A stretch of DNA of 36,314 nt. It comes from Phycisphaerales bacterium (GTDB lineage: Bacteria > Planctomycetota > Phycisphaerae > UBA1845). Positions 17,285 to 24,899 of this stretch are shown here, piece after piece. Below the pieces are notes generated by a model. The model had not been told where the DNA came from. It did not search any database and saw nothing but the letters and a program-made list of their open reading frames with translations. A program made the position numbers and the translations under genes. The stretch is from NCBI GenBank assembly GCA_020639095.1, contig JACKHH010000031.1, positions 1-36,314 of the forward strand, given 5' to 3'. How positions within the stretch are numbered: position 1 is the stretch's first letter; each line of letters begins with the position of its first letter.

Positions 17285-17890
17285 ATGGTTACAACCGTAT
17301 CCAATCTGCTCTCGCGGCTGCCGCATCTCGACGATCGGCACGCCTGGGAGCAGTTTGAGCAGCGATACACCCCAGTCCTGCGGCGGTATTTCCGGCAATC
17401 CGGGTGCGGGGACGAGGTGGCGCGCGACCTTACCCAGGACACGCTCGAACGGGTTGCGCTGGGGTTGCGGCGGGGGGCGTTTCGCAAGGATCGGGGCCGG
17501 TTGCGCGACTGGATCGGAGGGATCGCACGCAACGTGCTGCGGAACTACCGGCGGAAAGCCGCGCCCCGCACCAATGCCGACGAACTCAAGACGCAATTCT
17601 GGGAGTCGCACGAAGACGAAGCGGCTGAGAACCAACTGCTGGCCGCCGACAGGCGGTTCGATGCGATTTGGGTGCGACAGCGACTGTCATCGCTGATTCG
17701 CGTCGCGGCACAGAGCTTCGACCTGCGCGAGCTGCGCTGCTACTTTCTGGTCGAGGTGCGGAAGTTGCCGATCAAGGAGGTGGCGCGGCGGACGCGGTTG
17801 AGCGAGTCGGCGGTCTTCATGAAGCGGCGCAACGTTGCCAACTGGATGCTGCAAGTCGGACCACGGTTCATCTCGCGGTGGGAATCGTAA
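17285..17890 (+). CDS. ECF RNA polymerase sigma factor
   Basis: 201 aa, ATG at 17285. Region 2 covers about residues 15-90: HAWEQFEQRYTPVLRRYF, then ARDLTQDTLERVAL (the sigma 2.2 core) and RLRDWIGGIARNVLRNYRRK (2.4, -10 recognition). Region 4 is near 140-185 with LPIKEVARRTRLSESAVFMKRRN, the helix-turn-helix for the -35 element. The form (a long first helix and the FRKDRGRLRDWI motif) is typical of planctomycete ECF groups that work with protein kinases. The next gene, 38 bases downstream, encodes a kinase with a ZAS-like zinc head, its probable regulator. No Shine-Dalgarno sequence is evident before the start codon. Confidence 0.92.
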   Translation: MVTTVSNLLSRLPHLDDRHAWEQFEQRYTPVLRRYFRQSGCGDEVARDLTQDTLERVALGLRRGAFRKDRGRLRDWIGGIARNVLRNYRRKAAPRTNADELKTQFWESHEDEAAENQLLAADRRFDAIWVRQRLSSLIRVAAQSFDLRELRCYFLVEVRKLPIKEVARRTRLSESAVFMKRRNVANWMLQVGPRFISRWES

Positions 17891-17928
17891 GCGGACGCCG
17901 TTGTCATTACGCGATATAGTAGGTTCGC

Positions 17929-19380
17929 ATGGGTGGCTGCCTCACGGAAGTCGAGCTGTACCGCACCTATCGCGGTGAAGCCCGCGCCGAAGAGATGGCG
18001 CAATCACTGCGCCACATCGCCGGCTGCTCGCTCTGCCATGAGCAGTGGAAACGCTTCGAGCTTGATGCCGCGGTGGCGGGCGGGATTCGTTCCGCGCTGA
18101 TGGGCGACCTGCGCGGTGCGGACGAAACGCCCGGCGTTGATGATGTTCAGGAGCTTCCCGAGCACCTGGACATTCCCGGCTTTCGTTTGCGCGACACGTA
18201 TATCGATGGCGGACAAGCCCGCGTTTTCCGCGCGGTTCACGTCGCGAGTCAGGAAGACGTTGCGATCAAGGTCTTCTACAACTCGCCGCTCAATGAGGGC
18301 GGGCACGCACGGTTCCTGCGCGAGTTGCGTTCGCTTGCCCGGCTTAGGCATCCAAACGTCATTCCCATCCGATCTGCCGGTGAGATTCTAGGGTTCGCGT
18401 ACTACGTCATGCCCTGGATCACCGGCGCGCCGCTCGATGAGTATGTCCGCAAGAATCCGATGAGTACGCGCCGCAAGGTCGAACTGCTATTTCAAATCGT
18501 GAGTGCGGTGGATCACGCCCACAAACGCGGCGTGATGCACCTTGATCTCAAACCGAGCAACGTGCGCATCGACTCAGCCGGTGAGCCGATCGTCATGGAC
18601 TTCGGTTTGGCGCGAATGTCTACCGGGGACCTTGCGGACTCAGCCGTGCTCGGCCTGGGGGCTGCGGGCACGCCCGCGTATATGGCGCCGGAACAACTCG
18701 AAGATCGCGAAGACGTGGACACGCGCGCGGACGTGTTCATGCTGGGCCTGCTGATCTACGAGGTATTGGCCGAGCGGCGCGCGCGCGAAGGCAGCAGCAA
18801 CAAGACCCGGCGTGCCGTTGACCTCGCCCAGGCAGCACCGCCGCCATTGCGTCATGTTGCTCCGCACGTCCCGCGTGAGTTGGGCGCCATCGTCAATCGG
18901 GCGATTGCGATGGACCGCAACGAACGCTACCCGTCCGCACAGGCGCTGCTCGACGACATGGAGGCGTACCTTCACGGCAAGCCTGTCGAAGCCATGGGAC
19001 AGGGGGCGATCTACCGATTGAGCAAGTTCAGCCGGCAGCACCTTGCGGTGATGGTGGGCACGCTTGCGGTGCTGATCATGCTGGGCGCGGGGCTGCTCGT
19101 TCGCCGTGAGATGGATCGCTACACGGAACTGGCAGCGACCCGCGCGACGCTGGTTTCGCAGGGATTGTTGCCCGCGAAATACCGCGAACTCGCGCGCGCG
19201 TACGAGGAACTGTCCGATTTGTACCGGAGGCACGGCGATCACGGCTTGGCTGAGGAATATGCCATTCGGGCCGAGGCGGCGATGCGCGCCTCAACGGCAG
19301 AGCCCGTCCGCCGTCCGCGGACCGGGTTGCAGACCACACCCAGCGACGACGACGGCGCAGGTACGCTCACATTGCCATGA
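17929..19380 (+). CDS. Ser/Thr protein kinase fused to ZAS-like zinc head
   Basis: 483 aa. An N-terminal putative anti-sigma zinc motif H29xxxC33xxC36 (RHIAGCSLCHEQW) is followed by a Hanks kinase domain: glycine-rich loop region DGGQARVF (93-100), VAIK Lys114, catalytic loop HLDLKPSN (204-211), DFG 224-226 and APE 253-255. The catalytic Asp206 is present but HRD is HLD, so it is a non-RD kinase. One transmembrane helix lies at about 371-391 (HLAVMVGTLAVLIMLGAGLL), leaving ~90 residues, helical and TPR-like in part, on the other side of the membrane. It follows the ECF sigma gene by 38 bases. Inferred role: sequesters the sigma factor through the zinc head and releases it on a phosphorylation-linked signal. 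Confidence 0.92.
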   Translation: MGGCLTEVELYRTYRGEARAEEMAQSLRHIAGCSLCHEQWKRFELDAAVAGGIRSALMGDLRGADETPGVDDVQELPEHLDIPGFRLRDTYIDGGQARVFRAVHVASQEDVAIKVFYNSPLNEGGHARFLRELRSLARLRHPNVIPIRSAGEILGFAYYVMPWITGAPLDEYVRKNPMSTRRKVELLFQIVSAVDHAHKRGVMHLDLKPSNVRIDSAGEPIVMDFGLARMSTGDLADSAVLGLGAAGTPAYMAPEQLEDREDVDTRADVFMLGLLIYEVLAERRAREGSSNKTRRAVDLAQAAPPPLRHVAPHVPRELGAIVNRAIAMDRNERYPSAQALLDDMEAYLHGKPVEAMGQGAIYRLSKFSRQHLAVMVGTLAVLIMLGAGLLVRREMDRYTELAATRATLVSQGLLPAKYRELARAYEELSDLYRRHGDHGLAEEYAIRAEAAMRASTAEPVRRPRTGLQTTPSDDDGAGTLTLP

Positions 19381-19422
19381 TCACTCCAGCGGAACACTTT
19401 GTGAAAAAATACGCGCAGTCGC

Positions 19423-19450
19423 TTGCAAAGGGTCAAACCTTCACTACGAT
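19423..19450 (+). promoter_or_regulatory. Predicted promoter of the nuo operon
   Basis: TTGCAA (19423-19428) and TACGAT (19445-19450) with 16 base spacing, about 120 bases ahead of the nuoA start. It is the best match in the spacer after the kinase gene. Pattern match only. Confidence 0.4.
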
Positions 19451-19576
19451 CCCTTGAGACGCGGTTTTTGGGCAGGAGAGGTCGCCCAACGACCATAACG
19501 GGGCGACGGGATTCGGCTGCAATGGCCGATAATCTCGCCAGGTGCGGTACCTCCGGTCTTGGGACAGGATTCGCGG

Positions 19577-20002
19577 ATGTTGGCACAGGCTGCGACAACC
19601 GATGCGATGGTTCCCTATGCGGCGATCCTCGTGGTTTTTGCCATCGCGGTCGCGATGGCGCTCGCCATTTTGATCCTCACGCATTTGATCGGCCCCAAGC
19701 GTCACGGCGAGGTGAAGCAGGGCGTGTACGAGTCCGGCATGCCGCCGATCGCCGATGCCCGCCGCCGGTTCAATGTTCGCTTCTACATCGTGGCGATGCT
19801 CTTCCTGCTGTTTGACGTCGAGGTCATCATCCTCTGGCCGTGGGCGCTTGCGTTCTATGAGGCTGCGACCGGTTCCACGCCCATTGATCCCGCCGGCTTG
19901 ATGACCAAGGGCTTCCTGCTGGGCGGCGCTGGGATTTTCCTGATCCTCTTGCTCGTGGGCTACATCTACGAGTGGCGCAAGGGGGTGTTCCGATGGGATT
20001 GA
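19577..20002 (+). CDS. nuoA: NADH-quinone oxidoreductase subunit A
   Basis: 141 aa from ATG at 19577, with AGGA seven bases upstream (a TTG six codons earlier is less likely). Three transmembrane segments: about 12-37, 76-98 and 112-134. The signature loop QGVYESGMPP between helices 1 and 2 and RFNVRFYIVAMLFLLFDVE before and in helix 2 are diagnostic. It forms part of the proximal membrane arm near the quinone site, where the loop closes over the tunnel. First gene of a complete nuoA-N operon; it overlaps nuoB by 10 bases. Confidence 0.95.
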   Translation: MLAQAATTDAMVPYAAILVVFAIAVAMALAILILTHLIGPKRHGEVKQGVYESGMPPIADARRRFNVRFYIVAMLFLLFDVEVIILWPWALAFYEAATGSTPIDPAGLMTKGFLLGGAGIFLILLLVGYIYEWRKGVFRWD

Positions 20003-20592
20003 AAGTCGAGAACGCTCCGCACATGGCCAGCAAGGACGACGTGCTGACCACGCGGCTGGACCACCTTGTGGGCATTTTGCGCAAGGGCACCGTCAACTGG
20101 TCGCGCAAAAACTCGCTCTGGCCGATGCCTTTTGCCACCGCGTGCTGCGGAATTGAGTTGATGGCGACAGGTGCGAGCCGGTATGACATCGCCCGCTTCG
20201 GCGCGGAGGCGATGCGCTTCACGCCGCGGCAGTGCGATCTGATGATCGTCGCGGGGCGCGTCGCGATCAAAATGATGCCGGTGCTTCAACGCATCTACAT
20301 GCAGATGACCGAGCCGAAATGGGTGATCAGCATGGGCGCGTGCGCGTGTACCGGTGGTGTGTTCGACAACTATGCCGTGGTGCAGGGCGTGGATCAGTTC
20401 ATGCCCGTCGACGTGTACGTGCCCGGTTGTCCGCCTCGCCCTGAGACGTTGCTGGAAGGCGTGATGGCGATTCAGCGAATCGTCGAGCAGGATGGCATCG
20501 TGCCCAGCGCCCAGCGTGGCAAGGGGCTGCGGATGGCGGTGGGTGGTGGCGCGGACTTGGTGCAGGTGACGCTGCCCGAGGAGCGGGCGTAG
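19993..20592 (+). CDS. nuoB: NADH-quinone oxidoreductase subunit B
   Basis: 199 aa from ATG at 19993, behind AAGGGGGTG and inside the end of nuoA; an upstream GTG at 19972 is not favoured. Ligands of the terminal 4Fe-4S cluster N2 are Cys51-Cys52 (FATACCGIELM), Cys117 (GAC) and Cys146 (PGCPPRPE). The subunit passes electrons from the hydrophilic arm to quinone, bound against NuoD and NuoH. The C-terminus has a Gly-rich end (GKGLRMAVGGGADLV). Translational coupling with nuoA is likely. Confidence 0.96.
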   Translation: MGLKVENAPHMASKDDVLTTRLDHLVGILRKGTVNWSRKNSLWPMPFATACCGIELMATGASRYDIARFGAEAMRFTPRQCDLMIVAGRVAIKMMPVLQRIYMQMTEPKWVISMGACACTGGVFDNYAVVQGVDQFMPVDVYVPGCPPRPETLLEGVMAIQRIVEQDGIVPSAQRGKGLRMAVGGGADLVQVTLPEERA

Positions 20593-20638
20593 CCGTTGGG
20601 CGACATGGTTGTTCGTCGCGGTGAAAGGAAGTTGTCCG

Positions 20639-20717
20639 TGTGCCACTGCTCTTGAGCAGTGGTCGCGAGAATTGGACGCCGATTATCCTGGCTGCACTGC
20701 TCGAGAGCAGTGGCACA
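20639..20717. repeat. Inverted hairpin pair in the nuoB-nuoC gap
   Basis: Left hairpin CCACTGCTC-TT-GAGCAGTGG (20643-20662) and right hairpin CACTGCTC-GA-GAGCAGTG (20695-20712) are inverted relatives, outer flanks TGTG and CACA. About 22 of 24 bases match between the arms. The right arm ends 10 bases before the nuoC start codon, next to AGGTG that may serve as its ribosome site. Confidence 0.88.
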
Positions 20718-20727
20718 GGTGTACGCG

Positions 20728-21267
20728 ATGCAGTGGTTGAACGTTGACAATGTGCTGGCGGCGCTTGCGGCGCGATTCCCCGGTGTGGATTTCGCAGCCG
20801 GTCCGTTGCTTGGTTTGCAGAAGACCGAGCGCCAGCAGACGTGCATCCGCGTGGCGCCGGCGCAGTTGATCGAGGTGATGACGTTCCTTCACGATGACGA
20901 GCGCTGCCAGTTCGATCAGCTTGCGGACCTGACGTGCGTGGATTACTTGGATTTTCCCAACGCGACGGATCGGTACGGCGTGACGTACAATCTGGTTTCG
21001 ACGACGCACGGCCATCGCATGTGGGCAAAATGTTTTGTGAACGATCCCGAGCCCGAGGTGCCCAGCGTGACGGGCATTTGGCAGGGGGCGAACTGGGTGG
21101 AACGCGAGGTGTGGGACCTGTTCGGCGTGAAGTTCGCCGGGCATCCCGACTTGCGGCGGATCATGACCTGGGAAGGTTTCGGGTCGCATCCGCTGCGGAA
21201 GGATTACCCGCTTCGCGGATTGGGTGAACGCGAGAACTACGAGCGGATCGACCGCACGAGCGCGTAG
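20728..21267 (+). CDS. nuoC: NADH-quinone oxidoreductase subunit C
   Basis: 179 aa from ATG at 20728; the frame is open into the upstream repeat but the family begins here. Typical stretches are DQLADLTCVDY, the ANWVEREVWDLFGVKFAGHPDLRRI signature (read in two parts: VEREVWDLFGVKF and HPDLRRIMTWEGF) and HPLRKDYPL near the C-terminus. NuoC is a hydrophilic arm subunit that packs beside NuoD; it is separate here, not fused as in enterobacteria. It is separated from nuoB by 135 bases and from nuoD by 201 bases, both filled with palindromic repeats. Confidence 0.95.
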   Translation: MQWLNVDNVLAALAARFPGVDFAAGPLLGLQKTERQQTCIRVAPAQLIEVMTFLHDDERCQFDQLADLTCVDYLDFPNATDRYGVTYNLVSTTHGHRMWAKCFVNDPEPEVPSVTGIWQGANWVEREVWDLFGVKFAGHPDLRRIMTWEGFGSHPLRKDYPLRGLGERENYERIDRTSA

Positions 21268-21284
21268 CTGTTTTTCTTGTGGCG

Positions 21285-21466
21285 CGTAGGGTGGGCACTG
21301 CCCACCAACGATGTATGACATCCGCGCTACGAAGTGGGCGACGCCCGCGTAACGGACAGGCATTGTGAATGGCGTGCAGGCAAGATGCCTGCACCACAAT
21401 GGTGGGCACTGCTCACCTGCGATGAATGACAACTGTTTGACGTTGGTGGGCAATGCCCACCCTACG
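21285..21466. repeat. Nested inverted REP pair in the nuoC-nuoD gap
   Basis: Arms 21285-21310 and 21441-21466 are inverse complements at 25 of 26 positions. Each contains a GTAG foot and a hairpin of GGTGGGCA/TGCCCACC. Between them are a GTGG-family hairpin in reverse orientation (21375-21397, TGCAGGCA-AGA-TGCCTGCA then CCAC) and a decayed unit GGTGGGCACTGCTCACC at 21401-21417. The right arm ends two bases before the nuoD start codon. Confidence 0.9.
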
Positions 21467-21468
21467 AT

Positions 21469-22728
21469 ATGACGCAGACTTCCGCACAATCTTTTGCGCC
21501 TTCGACGTATGCTCCGGAGGAACCGGGTGGCGATCTGTGGTCGCTGAACCTTGGCCCGCAGCATCCAGCCACGCACACCACGCTGCGCCACGTGCTTGAA
21601 CTCGACGGCGAGCGCGTGGTCAAGTGTACGGTGCATATTGGATATCTGCACAGCGGCTTTGAGAAGCAGGCCGAGCACCTCAACTACAACCAGTACGTGG
21701 TCATCACCGACCGGATGAATTACGTCTCGCCGATCGCGAACAACATCACCTGGCACCACGCGTGCGAGAAGCTTTTTGATATTGAGATTACCCCGCGCTG
21801 CAAGGTGGTCCGTACGATCATGGCGGAACTCGCGCGGATTCAGGATCACCTGCTGTGCGTGGGGGCTGCCGCCCTCGACCTCGGCGGGTTCACCGCGTTT
21901 CTCTACGGGTTCAACGAACGCGAGTGGATTTACGACATCACCGAGGAACTGTCGGGCGCGCGCTTCCACACGAGTTGGACGCGCGTCGGCGGCGCGGTGA
22001 GTGATATTTCCGATCGCTGCATCCAGATGATCCGCGCGTTTCTCAAGCGCGTGCCGCCCGCGATCGACGACGTCGAGAAGCTGCTGAACAAGAATCGCAT
22101 CTTCATCGAGCGTACGCGGGGGATCGGCTATATTTCGCGAGAAGACGCGATCAACTGGGGCATGACCGGCCCGCTCGCGCGTGCGTCGGGTGTGCGCCGC
22201 GATCTGCGCAAGGACGAGCCGTACCTTTGCTACGCGGACAACTGGGACGGCAATGGTTCGAGCCCGGTCGATTTCAAGGTGCCGATCTCGGACCTGGGCG
22301 ACGTTTACGCGCGTTACCTGGTGCGTTTGGAAGAGATTCGTCAGTCGCTGGCGATCCTTGATCAGCTCATCGAGAACATCCCCTCGGGGCCGATGAACGT
22401 GCTGCCGAATGACAAGATGACGCTGCCCAGTAAGCAGGAGGTGTACTTCAGCATTGAGGGGCTGATCCATCACTTCGAGCAGGTGATGACCAATCGCGGG
22501 CATCAGCCGCCCATCGGCGAAGCCTACGGCGCGACCGAAAACGCGAACGGTGAACTCGGGTTCCATCTGGTGAGTGACGGCGGCAACTGTGCGTATCGCG
22601 CTCGCTGCCGCCCGCCGTGTTTCATCAGCTATCAGTGTTTTCCCAAGTTGGTCGAGGGGCACCAGATCAGCGATGTGATCGCGGTCCTGGGCTCGATGAA
22701 CATCATCGCAGCCGAGTTGGACAGATAA
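21469..22728 (+). CDS. nuoD: NADH-quinone oxidoreductase subunit D
   Basis: 419 aa, ATG at 21469. The family start LNLGPQHPATHTTLRH and the quinone-site residues around it (including the His of GPQHPATH), then IGYLHSGFEK, a long helical middle with ELSGARFHTSW, and the C-terminal AELDR are all present. It is the 49 kDa-type subunit that lines the quinone pocket with NuoB and NuoH. The start codon follows directly after an inverted repeat arm (CCCACCCTACGATATG), with no Shine-Dalgarno sequence in the ~20 bases before it; translation may depend on another mechanism or on structure. Length normal for a non-fused NuoD. Confidence 0.97.
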   Translation: MTQTSAQSFAPSTYAPEEPGGDLWSLNLGPQHPATHTTLRHVLELDGERVVKCTVHIGYLHSGFEKQAEHLNYNQYVVITDRMNYVSPIANNITWHHACEKLFDIEITPRCKVVRTIMAELARIQDHLLCVGAAALDLGGFTAFLYGFNEREWIYDITEELSGARFHTSWTRVGGAVSDISDRCIQMIRAFLKRVPPAIDDVEKLLNKNRIFIERTRGIGYISREDAINWGMTGPLARASGVRRDLRKDEPYLCYADNWDGNGSSPVDFKVPISDLGDVYARYLVRLEEIRQSLAILDQLIENIPSGPMNVLPNDKMTLPSKQEVYFSIEGLIHHFEQVMTNRGHQPPIGEAYGATENANGELGFHLVSDGGNCAYRARCRPPCFISYQCFPKLVEGHQISDVIAVLGSMNIIAAELDR

Positions 22729-22730
22729 TT

Positions 22731-22778
22731 GTGGTGCAGGCATCCTGCCTGCATCAAGTAGTGTGGGCGCTGCCCACC
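22731..22778 (+). repeat. Two REP-like hairpins after nuoD
   Basis: GTGG (22731-22734) with hairpin TGCAGGCA-TCC-TGCCTGCA, then GTAG (22758-22761) with TGTGGGC-GCT-GCCCACC. They belong to the same two families found in the nuoC-nuoD gap, here as single direct units. The first begins three bases after the nuoD stop codon. Confidence 0.8.
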
Positions 22779-22792
22779 GACGATGAAGTAAG

Positions 22793-22875
22793 GTAGGGCG
22801 GGTTATTGCCCGCCGAAGGGGTTGAGAGGGGCGACGGTTTTCTGATTTGTGACGGCGGACAATAGCCCGCCCTAC
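22793..22875. repeat. Inverted GTAG-footed pair before nuoE
   Basis: Left unit 22793-22814: GTAG then GGCGGG-TTATTG-CCCGCC. Right unit 22854-22875: GGCGGACAATAGCCCGCC then CTAC, the inverted relative, 20 of 22 bases matching. A 39 base spacer separates them. This is a third GTAG family, distinct from those in the neighbouring gaps. Confidence 0.88.
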
Positions 22876-22897
22876 AGGATAGACGGGACGTACTTGG

Positions 22898-23470
22898 ATG
22901 AGTTGGAAGGTCATTGATCGCAACGCGGCACCGGACAAGGCGGAAGCGCCGGTTCTTACTGATGCGCTGGTCGAGAAGATCCGCGTGTTCCTGCCGCGCT
23001 ACGAGACGAAGCGGGCGGCGCTGCTGCCCGCGCTGCACGTTGTGCAGGACCACTTCGGGTACGTGAGTTGGCAGGCGATGCAGGAGCTTGCGGAACTGCT
23101 CGAAATCAACGCGTCCGACGTGTTCGACGTGGTGACGTTCTACACGTACTTCTGGACGCATCCGCGCGGCGAGAAGGTGGTCACGGTTTGCCGCAGCACA
23201 GCCTGTGCGTTCATGGGCGCCGATTCGGTGCTCGACGAGTGCAAGAAGGTGCTGGGCATCGGCGAGCATGAGACAACGGCTGATGGCAAGTTTTCGCTTC
23301 AGACGGAAGAGTGCCTGGCGACGTGCGATCACGCGCCGTGTCTCTACGTTAACGAGCGTTGCCACAAGCACGTGAAGCCGGAAGACGTGCGGCGGATCAT
23401 TGAGGATCCCAATAACGCGAAGTTGGATATTGAACGCAGTACGTTGTTTGACGGGGTCAAAGGCGCGTAG
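22898..23470 (+). CDS. nuoE: NADH-quinone oxidoreductase subunit E
   Basis: 190 aa, ATG at 22898 (no clear Shine-Dalgarno). The 2Fe-2S (N1a) ligands are Cys98xxxxCys103 and Cys139xxxCys143 in the thioredoxin-like C-terminal domain (VTVCRSTAC, then EECLATCDHAPC); the N-terminal half is the helical bundle with LHVVQDHFGYVSW. NuoE with NuoF and NuoG forms the NADH dehydrogenase module. Its TAG stop codon lies within the GTAG foot of the repeat that spans the nuoE-nuoF junction; the last residues (FDGVKGA) precede it directly. Confidence 0.95.
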   Translation: MSWKVIDRNAAPDKAEAPVLTDALVEKIRVFLPRYETKRAALLPALHVVQDHFGYVSWQAMQELAELLEINASDVFDVVTFYTYFWTHPRGEKVVTVCRSTACAFMGADSVLDECKKVLGIGEHETTADGKFSLQTEECLATCDHAPCLYVNERCHKHVKPEDVRRIIEDPNNAKLDIERSTLFDGVKGA

Positions 23471-23538
23471 GCTCCGCTGTGCGGACCAGCGATATACGAA
23501 CGATTTGATTTCAATATGGTCCGCACCGCGGACCCTAC
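23467..23538. repeat. Inverted REP pair across the nuoE-nuoF junction
   Basis: Left unit 23467-23487: GTAG then a GCTCCGC-TGT-GCGGACC hairpin. Right unit 23518-23538: GGTCCGC-ACC-GCGGACC then CTAC. They match as inverse complements at about 20 of 22 bases. The TAG stop of nuoE is part of the left foot, and codons 2-8 of nuoF lie in the right unit. Confidence 0.88.
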
Positions 23539-24853
23539 GAACTTGAGCACATACGAACCCATCTTGTTGCGGCATGTCGGTGTTCCCGAGGCGCGGACGC
23601 TGGAAGGTTACCGTGCGCGCGGCGGTTACAAAGCGGCTGAGAAGGCGCTGACGCAGATGTCCGCGGACGACGTGATCGATGAGGTGAAGCGTGCGAACCT
23701 TCGCGGACGCGGCGGCGCGGGTTTCCCCGCCGGTGTGAAGTGGAGTTTTCTGCCGAAAGATCGCACGGTGACGTATCTCTGCGTGAACGCGGACGAGTCG
23801 GAGCCGCCAACGTTCAGCAACCGCGTGCTCATGGAGAACGATCCGCATGCGTTGATCGAAGGCACGATCATCGCCGGCTACGCGACACGCGCGACGACCG
23901 CGTACATCTACATGCGGGGCGAGTTCTGGGAGCAGTTCCACATTGTGCAAAAGGCGATCGACGAAGCCTATGCCGCCGGCATATTGGGAAAAGACATATT
24001 CGGCAGCGGTTACGGCCTGAACGTCTACATCCATCGCGGCGGTGGTGCGTATGTCTGCGGCGAGGAAACCGGTCTGATCGAGTCGATCGAAGGCAAGCGT
24101 GGCTGGCCGCGAATCAAGCCGCCATTCCCCGCGATCGAAGGTCTCTTCCGCAAGCCGACGGTGGTGAACAACGTCGAGACGCTGTGCAACGTTCCGCACA
24201 TCATCGAGCGCGGCGCGGATTGGTTCCTGGGCATCGGTCCCGAGGGCAGCAGCGGTCCCAAGCTGTTCTGCATCAGCGGGCCGGTGAAGAAACCGGGCTG
24301 CTACGAGTGGGCGATGGACATTTCGCTGCGCGAGTTGATCGAGGACCCGCGTTTTGGCGGCGGGATGCGCGACGGCAAAAAGGTGAAGGCAGTGTTCCCT
24401 GGTGGCATCTCGATGGGCGTGGTCACCGGCGACGAACTCGACATGAAGATGAACTTCACCGACCCCGCGAAGTTCGGACTGCTGGGTTTGGGCACCGCGG
24501 CTGCCGTGGTGGTGGATGACAGCATCGACATTCGCACGGTGATTCGCAACGTCGCACGGTTCTTCTCGCACGAATCGTGCGGGCAGTGCACGCAGTGTCG
24601 CGAAGGCACGTCGTGGATGTTCAAAATGACGGACCGTCTGGCGGGGAATCTGGGACGGCGTGAAGATCTCGACCTGCTGGCGGAGGTGTCGGGCAACATG
24701 GGCATGATGCCGGGCATGAGCATCTGCGGGTTGTCCGATGGCGCGGCATTCGCGATCAAGACGGTGATCAAGAAGTTCCGTAGCGAGTTGGAAGAGTGCA
24801 TCGCCAGGGAAAACCCCGAGGCGGTGAAGATCGCCCTGGAAGTGGTGAACTGA
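23516..24853 (+). CDS. nuoF: NADH-quinone oxidoreductase subunit F
   Basis: 445 aa from ATG at 23516. NADH/FMN-binding GRGGAGFPAGVKWSF is at about 63-77, YICVRGEF-like IYMRGEFW follows, GAYVCGEETGLI is the FMN loop, and the 4Fe-4S N3 ligands are ESCGQCTQCREGT with the fourth Cys in SICGL near the end. It is the NADH-oxidising, FMN-carrying subunit. The first eight codons (MVRTADPT) are contributed by a palindromic repeat arm; a TTG at 23543 (LSTYEPIL) could be an alternative start lying just outside the repeat. No Shine-Dalgarno precedes either. nuoG follows after 46 bases. Confidence 0.95.
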   Translation: MVRTADPTNLSTYEPILLRHVGVPEARTLEGYRARGGYKAAEKALTQMSADDVIDEVKRANLRGRGGAGFPAGVKWSFLPKDRTVTYLCVNADESEPPTFSNRVLMENDPHALIEGTIIAGYATRATTAYIYMRGEFWEQFHIVQKAIDEAYAAGILGKDIFGSGYGLNVYIHRGGGAYVCGEETGLIESIEGKRGWPRIKPPFPAIEGLFRKPTVVNNVETLCNVPHIIERGADWFLGIGPEGSSGPKLFCISGPVKKPGCYEWAMDISLRELIEDPRFGGGMRDGKKVKAVFPGGISMGVVTGDELDMKMNFTDPAKFGLLGLGTAAAVVVDDSIDIRTVIRNVARFFSHESCGQCTQCREGTSWMFKMTDRLAGNLGRREDLDLLAEVSGNMGMMPGMSICGLSDGAAFAIKTVIKKFRSELEECIARENPEAVKIALEVVN

Positions 24854-24860
24854 AACGGGT

Positions 24861-24895
24861 TTGATCAAAGATCTCAGATCAAAGATCAAAGATCG
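24861..24895 (+). repeat. GATCAAA array between nuoF and nuoG
   Basis: A 35 base array built on GATCAAA units, starting TTGATCAAAGATC, ending five bases before the nuoG start. An inverted relative lies at 26734-26768, just before nuoH (32 of 35 bases match when reversed). nuoG is therefore bracketed by one inverted array pair. Confidence 0.82.
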
Positions 24896-24899
24896 CATA

